From NCBI GenBank assembly GCA_037951105.1, contig JBAMJV010012320.1, positions 20,818-84,817 on the forward strand: a DNA stretch of 64,000 nucleotides, written 5' to 3'. The stretch is from Echinarachnius parma (lineage: Eukaryota; Echinodermata; Echinoidea; Clypeasteroida; Echinarachniidae). Below, in pieces: positions 57,572-64,000 of this stretch; the first letter of the stretch is position 1, and each line of letters begins with the position of its first letter. The position numbers and the translations under genes were made by a program. The notes under the pieces were generated by a model. That model was not told where the DNA came from. It did not search any database and was given only the letters and a program-made list of their open reading frames with translations.

Positions 57572-58999
57572 ATGTACACTCAGCAAAAAAAGAAAGTGAA
57601 CACTTTTTCAAGTTCATATTTTTCATATAAGATTTTATAGAAAACAAATAAATTATATATCAAATTAAAGGATATTTAATTGTTTTTCAACCTGGTAGGT
57701 GAATACAAAGTGAAACTTTATGCATGAGTGAACACATTCAATTGTCTGTTCCAAGGTGCAAAAGTAAAAATTGCAAAATTGCGCAAAAGATTTAAAAAGT
57801 CCTATTGTACAGAAAAGTTCGGCAAAACACGATAGAGATTTGCATGGTTCATTGCACTTGAAGCCAGAGGTCAAGGTGCTCGCCATGTGTCAACACAAAC
57901 CATAAGAAATCGACTCCATGCTCAATGAATCAAATCAAGAAAAGCAGCAAAAACCCGCTTTCACACTTGCACACAGAAAAGCAAGATTAGTGGGCAAGGA
58001 ACCATGTGAGATGGGCAAGGAACCATGTGAGATGGACAAGGGTTCAATGGCGCCGAGTACTCTTGACAGATGAGTCCCGTTTCTGTCTGCAAAAAAGCGA
58101 CGGCAAAATTCATGTTTGGAGGAGGAGGAGGAATGAGCACTTCAAGGATGCTTGTGTCAAGGAAGTGCAGCAAGGACACAGAGGGAGTATCATGGTATGA
58201 GACAGCACGGTTGAGGACCGTACAGAGATGGTCATCCTCAACGGCAACTTGAATGCAAAACTGTACATCAGTGACATCCTCCAACCCGCTGTAGTGCCAT
58301 ACGTGGAGAGGAATCCGAAAACCATCTTCAAGGACGATACCGCACATCCTCATCCCGCTCGAGTTGTCCATCAGTTTTTGGAAGAGCACAACATCGAGCG
58401 AATGGATCCCTGCTCAGCCTGCTAGCCCCATACGAACCCTATCTAAGCCATATGGGACCAACTAGGAAAGGCCGTAGATGGGCGCATTCGGCCTGGTGAC
58501 ACCCTTGAAGACCTGGGTCGGTATACCTGACCGCGAGGAGTGGAGAAACCTATCACAGGAGAGAGTACACAGAGTGATATCCAACATGCGCCGTTTAACA
58601 GTCATAGTGGCCCAACAAGATATTGACTTTAACGAAAGAAAGAAAGAAACACTGCAAAGAAAAAAGAACTTGACTCTAAACAAACAACGATTACTCTTTT
58701 TAATAATTTTCTTTTCAAGTGCAGTGAACCATGCAAACCTTTATCATGTTTTGTTGAACTTTTCTGTGCAATATGAATGTTTATATTTTTGTGCAATTTT
58801 GCAGTTTTTATTTTTGTACCTTGGAACAGACAAATTAATGTGTTCACTCATGCGTAAAGTTTCAATTTGTATTCACCCACCAAGTCGAAAGCCAATTAAA
58901 TATCCTTTAATTTGATATATAATTTGTTTATTTTTCATAAAATCTTATATGAAAAATATTAACTTGAAAAAGTGTTCACTTTCTTTTTTTGCTGAGTGT
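57572..58999 (+). pseudogene. Tc1-type transposon with broken transposase
   Basis: Terminal inverted repeats start CACTCAGCAAAAAAAGAAAG and continue about 130 bp, flanked by TA. Inside, in several frames: RHVSTQTIRNRLH, then VQWRRVLLTDESRFCLQKSD (first catalytic Asp in TDES), GKIHVWRRR, LNAKLYISDILQPAVVPYVE (where the second Asp region follows as FKDDTAHPHPARV) and REEWRNLSQERVHRVISNMR. This is the Tc1/mariner DDE transposase order. Stops and frame changes, and a 21-bp tandem duplication (57991-58032), show it is dead. Confidence 0.85.
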
Positions 59000-59086
59000 A
59001 TATAGGAATACAAAATTTAGTCATTTTATTACAGTTAAAGAAGTTTTATTCTGCGAACATTGAATACGCTTTGATAGGCCTGGGCC

Positions 59087-60678
59087 TTAAAGGGACAGAT
59101 CCACTTTTACAAAACGTCTGAACAGCTTTCAGTTGACGGATGGGGATCAATGTAACACGCAACAAAAAATCAGAGCGAACAGCCCTCTAATTTGGATTCT
59201 ACGAATGAAAAACGAATGCGTCCCTCCATTTAAACTATATATCGGTCAATAAAGGAGTTCAACTGAATTAGCATAATAAGCCAGTTCGTAATTAGACTAT
59301 GGAGCTTGGGTGACGACAGAGGGCGTAGTCCGATATTCCATCAACGGGCGATCAACGTACAGTAAAGTGTATGGTAGTATGTCATATTACCGGATAATTT
59401 TAGTTTGACAGCATAAAACAAACATTAGATGCATAAAATCAAAGTGGAAATTATACGAGCAGCTGTATAAACTCATAAAGAACACATTTGATGTAAAGTA
59501 TATTCAAGAATTTACCGATTTTTCTCCATATCAACTTTCTTGTAATCATCTTTCTTGTGAATGATCCAGGTGAATCATTCACGCGCAATAATGGTACAAG
59601 GCGGGCGATAAGCATACCGCCCATTCGTACAATGTACCGTTCAAAATTGAACGCTTTGTTTTAGGACGCCATCGGCAAGAAAAACAGACGGGATATAATA
59701 TTTATTTCTACATGTTGCGGTCTTCAAAACAAGAAAGTCGGTAATCATTATCAATTTATATAAATTGTGGATCACATAAACGACATTTTGTTTGCATTTT
59801 CTAATAAATGGAGAGAGAAATCAGACGGCAAAAACTGTTTTTGCGTTGGATAGTCCAGCAAGCGGAAGACGATAATCTCCGCACAATGCTATGTACACCT
59901 ACGTGTGTACATATCCAGTGCGTGCTAGCCAGGCCAAGCAAGGCTCGGTGAAATTATTGATCAATAAATATCATCATTACACATGAATAACACATTCTAT
60001 CAAACCGGTTCTTGTTCTATGAAATAGTACATATTATGCTATTAACCTTTGATGTGGTGAATACAAAAACGATGGGCTTATTTTGATCCTGATCCAGATT
60101 TTAAAAACGTAAACAAATAATTCGCATTCAATTGCACGTGTGGCTTCTTTGATTCTCACGATCGATGGAATATCAGAATACCCGGAAGTAAATACGCGCA
60201 TGCGCAGATTGTAACTACGAACTGGCTTATATTACAACAATATAGTACTAATTCTCGTAAAGGTATTGTGAAGCCGACATTTGTTAACGTATGTCACGGG
60301 AAAAGATCTCAAAAAGAAAGAATATATAATTACATGTAGTCAGTTTAAGCGAAGTTTGGGTATTTTGCTTGGTAAACGCTCACACATTAGTACTTATGCG
60401 CGGCTCACGTAGCTAGTGGGGGTCACGTAGGGGTCATGCATACCGATCTGGCACTCCGTGAAATCTATGTACGAACTTACTCACCGGCCAAAAATACGTA
60501 TGTACATAATTAACCGACGTCCCTCAGTTTATTCAGTTTTAGGTCTATAACTCCACAAAAAAGAGATTTCAAGCCCTAATTTTTTCAGGCATGCTATTAA
60601 ATGACATTTCCTTTCATATAAGACAATAACCTCGCAACTTTTGAATTTTGGCTTGCAAAAGTGGATCTCTCCCTTTAA
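59087..60678. mobile_element. TTAA-flanked MITE carrying a nested insertion
   Basis: TTAA (59087-59090 and 60675-60678) flanks inverted ends AGGGACAGATCCACTTTT and AAAAGTGGATCTCTCCCT. The halves match 39602-40231, but a 953-bp segment interrupts it at 59277-60229. Confidence 0.8.
59277..60229. mobile_element. Nested MITE inside the TTAA element
   Basis: Inverted ends TAAGCCAGTTCGTAATTA and TAACTACGAACTGGCTTA enclose 950 bp with no recognisable transposase. The uninterrupted copy at 39602-40231 shows the empty site AGCATAATATTGC. Confidence 0.75.
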
Positions 60679-60962
60679 TGGAGGTCTAGGGCCGGAACCC
60701 TCGGAAGCTTCTTCGATTTCGGATGTGTGATAAAATTGTATTGAATACAAAATATATTCGTAGCATATTTGCCTTTTCGCTTCCGCGGTCGAGACCAATC
60801 AAAAGTGGATTCTAGACCGCTAAATAGTGGACCTTTCTTCATACATTTTTATTTTGTCTTTCCCACTCTTCCAAGGGAACAGGAGATAACTCGTCAGCAC
60901 TTGTGTATATTATTGCACATGGGTCGGACAGTGTGGGTCACGATATTTGTTCGTGGCCCGTA

Positions 60963-61180
60963 GTTTTTTTTTTTATTAATTTTGTTTTAAATTTATTTCC
61001 GAACTCAGCCACAGGCTGGTTTTCGTAGGGGTCCTTACAATAAAAATACATAACACAATTAAGTCGCTTTACATTACAGTAATACATCTTAATACAGTTT
61101 CTACGCTATCTACATTGAACATTTCAGAACAAAACAAAAATAACAGAAAGGCAAATGGAGTAGAGCCTACCCCGCCCAAA
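60963..61180 (-). mobile_element. 3' end of a CR1/L2-like LINE
   Basis: On the minus strand: AAGGACCCCTACGAAAACCA, GCCTGTGGCTGAG, AATAAA and a poly-A-like tail (T-run at 60964-60975). This is a common LINE 3'-untranslated pattern. Between 61181 and 62125 there is only a poly-C run (61182-61197) and AT-rich sequence with no gene. Confidence 0.45.
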
Positions 61181-62128
61181 CCCCCCCCCCCCCCCCAGAA
61201 ACAACAACTGTCACATAATATTTATTCAATCTGTAAGAGGCCAGGTAAAACTCAAATAAATGAACAACTCAAATAATTACATTTAAATCTGTCTTTATTA
61301 ACCTAGGAGACTTATCCAAAGGTTAAATCAATTTAAACAAGGTTGACATATAATATCATTTATATCAAAGCATACAAATTGCTTTCACTATCTTAATGGG
61401 CCCAAAATACTGACTGCAGTGAATTAAATACAACTACAATATATATTCCTAGCTTATACCGGTTTTATAATACTCGCGTATATAGTTTATCAACATAATG
61501 TCCTTCGCTATATATGAGTGTGTATTTCACGGAATCAATGGCTATATCAACTGCGTAGCGTCCAGATATAAATACGAAATACAATCGGCAAAGCGTTCAA
61601 AGTAATCAAATAGTTATTCTCCAGCGTCGCGAGAGTTCTGGTAATCGGTTCGCGCGGTTAAACGACGACGAGACGTTGAGGTGACCCGATGACTAGGTGA
61701 CCGGTTGATGAGGGCTATTTAAGGCGCTATTTAAGGAGCAAAACAACATAAAGTGTTCAATAAGAATAATACCTATTTAACGAATATAGTACATAGCCAC
61801 TTGGCAACGGGAATGGATAGAGCTACCCCTTTACTAGCAATGCCGCCGTCAGTAGCAGGGCTACTACTGACTTGACCTGAGCAATGCTAGATAATTTAAT
61901 GTAACCGGCATCTCGCAAGTGTTACAACAACTAGCAAATTACCCGTCACCAGATATTTGAGTAAGATAATGTTGTATGTTGTATATTTGTATTTCGTTAT
62001 TTTTTGTATCTATCCTGTAAAAAACATTTGGTCAATTAATGGAATCTCTGTTTGAATGGTTATGATATGATTTAATAAGTGTATAATTAAAAATACAATC
62101 TCATATTCACAGGCATGCATATGCGTAC

Positions 62129-63120
62129 ACGGGGGGGGGGGGGGGTTCAAATTTCACTTTGATGAAAAAGGGCTGTTTTGGGGTTTCCCCCCCCCCCTCA
62201 AAAACATATTCACGGACACCATGAACCCCCCTCACAAATTCTTCACCGACACCCCCGCCCCCTTTTGAAAGAATCTTCACCAGTACCCCCTCTCGAGAAA
62301 ATCTTCATCGACACCCCCCTCGCGTCGAAAAATATTCACCGACAACCCCCCCCCCCCCTCGAAAAATCTTCTCCTACACCCCCACCACCCCCCTTCGAAA
62401 GAATCTTCACTGTTACTCCCTCTCAATAAAATCTTTACTGACACCCCCCTAGAAAATTCTTCACCGACAACCCCCCCCCCTCGAAAAATCTTCACAGACA
62501 CCCCCCCTTTCAAGATTCTTCACCGACACCCCCCCCCCCCGGTGGTGATTCAATCTCATATTCAAAGGCATATGGGTACCCGGGTGGGGGGGGGGGGGGG
62601 AAAGGACACCCACCCCCCTTACAAATTCTTCACCGACACTCTCCCTCGAAAATTCTTCACCGACAGCCCCCCCCCCCTCCCCACTCGAAATACTTGACCG
62701 ACACCTGACCCCTCAAAAATGTTGGTTGAGGAAATAACCACCCCCCCCCCCCCTCAAAAAATATTCACGGACACCCACTCCCCTCACAAATTCTTCAGCG
62801 ACACCGAAAGAATCTTCACTGGTACCCCCTCTCGAAAAAATCTTCACTGACACCCCCCTCGAAAAATCCCCCACCCCCCATCGAGATTCTTCACCAACAT
62901 CCCTCCCCCCTTCGAAAATTCTTCACCGCCCCCCCCCCCACGAAATATTTGACCGACACCACCCTCGAAAATTCTTCACCGACACCCCCCTCGAAATACT
63001 TGACCGACACCCCCTCGAGTTACTTGACCGACACCCCCCTCGAAATACTTGGCCAACACCCAGCCCGTCGAAAATTTTGGTTGACGCAATAACCCCCCCT
63101 ACCCCCCCCCCCCCCTTGTA
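62129..63120 (+). repeat. C-rich minisatellite
   Basis: About 30 imperfect units of 24-30 bp of the type AAATTCTTCACCGACACCCC plus a C-run and TCGA. Two poly-G runs (62130-62144 and 62585-62600) divide the array into two blocks. Frames across it are repeat by-products. Confidence 0.8.
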
Positions 63121-64000
63121 AAAACCCTAGGTATAATGCCAGCGATCACATGTCAAACAATAAACAGTATTAATTAAATCGTTGTCAAGTAGATCAATAA
63201 CCCTAATTCCTTGCTCTTCTTGTTTACACGTTATTTACAAAAAGCACACATTTTTTATACTTCAGTACAACAAAGTATGCACTTCGAGCAAACATTTACA
63301 ATTAGCCTGTATTCAGAAAATTAAACCAGTGACAGAGAGAAACCTATTTTGGTAGCCGTATACCCTGTTTTGCCAATTTTGTGAATATCGTGTTGAAAAT
63401 GTGAACAAAAATCACCGATCAAATTCAGTCATGCATATACGGACATGTACAATCACACGAATGTGTGTACAATGTAGTAGATTGTGTGTTGACAATGCAC
63501 AGATGCCGGACCTACAATATTCCGCTACTCTGTATATAGTCTATGCAAATTCCCCGCCCGACGGTCGCTTTCGCTTTTGGAATGTACCGTCCGTTTCTTG
63601 ATAGAAATACATATATTTCATCAGATTTGTTTTAATTCTATTCGAAAATCAGTCATTGCAATTTTTAAATCCATATTATTTAAAAGTTTGAAAAACAACA
63701 ATTCGCAAGCAAATTACGATAGTCTTAATTCAGGCGCACACAGCGGCACACGTGTTATTTCCGATTTGACAGGCATACGATATTTACAACGTATCGATTC
63801 CAGGCTGAACAAAGACTACATAATGAAAGGTCATTTCAGCAACACACTTTTCACGGTACTTCCGTCGCAAGCATGTGCGATGATCAGCGCTCGACGCGAC
63901 TGCATGGCAAATGAACGTGGAATATTGGCCGATTCATAACTGACCACTGGTCAAACTGACCCCGACCTGACCCAGACCACAAACCTCTATGGGTCATCAC
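63121..64000. other. No gene recognised
   Basis: AT-rich sequence; open frames of 66 and 120 residues show no motif or splice-site support. Confidence 0.45.

Noticed and set aside
57961-58389. 142-residue minus-strand frame
   Set aside because: Antisense of the Tc1 transposase remnant.
62178-62513. Proline/histidine-rich frames on both strands
   Set aside because: By-products of the C-rich minisatellite.

Overview
The window looks like nuclear DNA of a marine invertebrate, most plausibly an echinoderm or another deuterostome; the exact taxon is inference. It is AT-rich (roughly 35-37% GC by eye), gene-poor and packed with dispersed repeats, foldback elements, long poly-C/poly-G runs, CR1/Jockey-like LINEs, a Mag-type Ty3/Gypsy element and Helentron-like rolling-circle ends. 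There are no operons or prokaryotic signals.

The one large, intact gene is on the + strand. It encodes a very large GTPase of the VLIG/GVIN (interferon-induced very large GTPase) / URGCP family. Its main body is a 5.5-kb exon (40397-45945) with a full GTPase core. Splice sites and phases place three upstream exons in frame: 24984-25158, 33045-33426 and 36961-37004. All three junctions keep frame, giving a predicted protein of about 2,049 residues with an extra N-terminal module. Its introns carry most of the mobile DNA between 25 and 40 kb. A second possible immune-type fragment, a death-fold-like exon, lies on the minus strand at 57104-57341.

Layout. 1-4.35 kb: tandem array of about 1.2-kb units with Helentron-like ends. 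4.39-7.7 kb: decayed LINE (minus strand) with ORF1, partial endonuclease and reverse transcriptase. 7.7-17.6 kb: a dense series of MITEs, foldbacks and tandem repeats, including 163-bp-spaced octamer palindromes and a GTCTA-rich palindromic element. 19.1-24.1 kb: a 4.9-kb block bounded by inverted repeats that each contain an octamer plus TATA promoter-like pair facing inward. 25.4-32.2 kb (intron 1): a foldback element with a poly-C minisatellite core, into which a Gypsy element with matching LTRs but no integrase catalytic core has inserted. 33-40.4 kb: exons 2 and 3, a tRNA-derived SINE-like sequence and TTAA-flanked MITEs. 40.4-45.9 kb: giant GTPase exon. 46.4-51.7 kb: 127-bp satellite hosting a LINE that itself hosts another LINE, plus a 1.27-kb higher-order duplication. 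52.9-60.7 kb: MITEs, LINE tails, a Tc1 pseudogene and a nested TTAA element. 62.1-63.1 kb: C-rich minisatellite.

All boundaries and homologies are from reading the sequence; no database search was possible.
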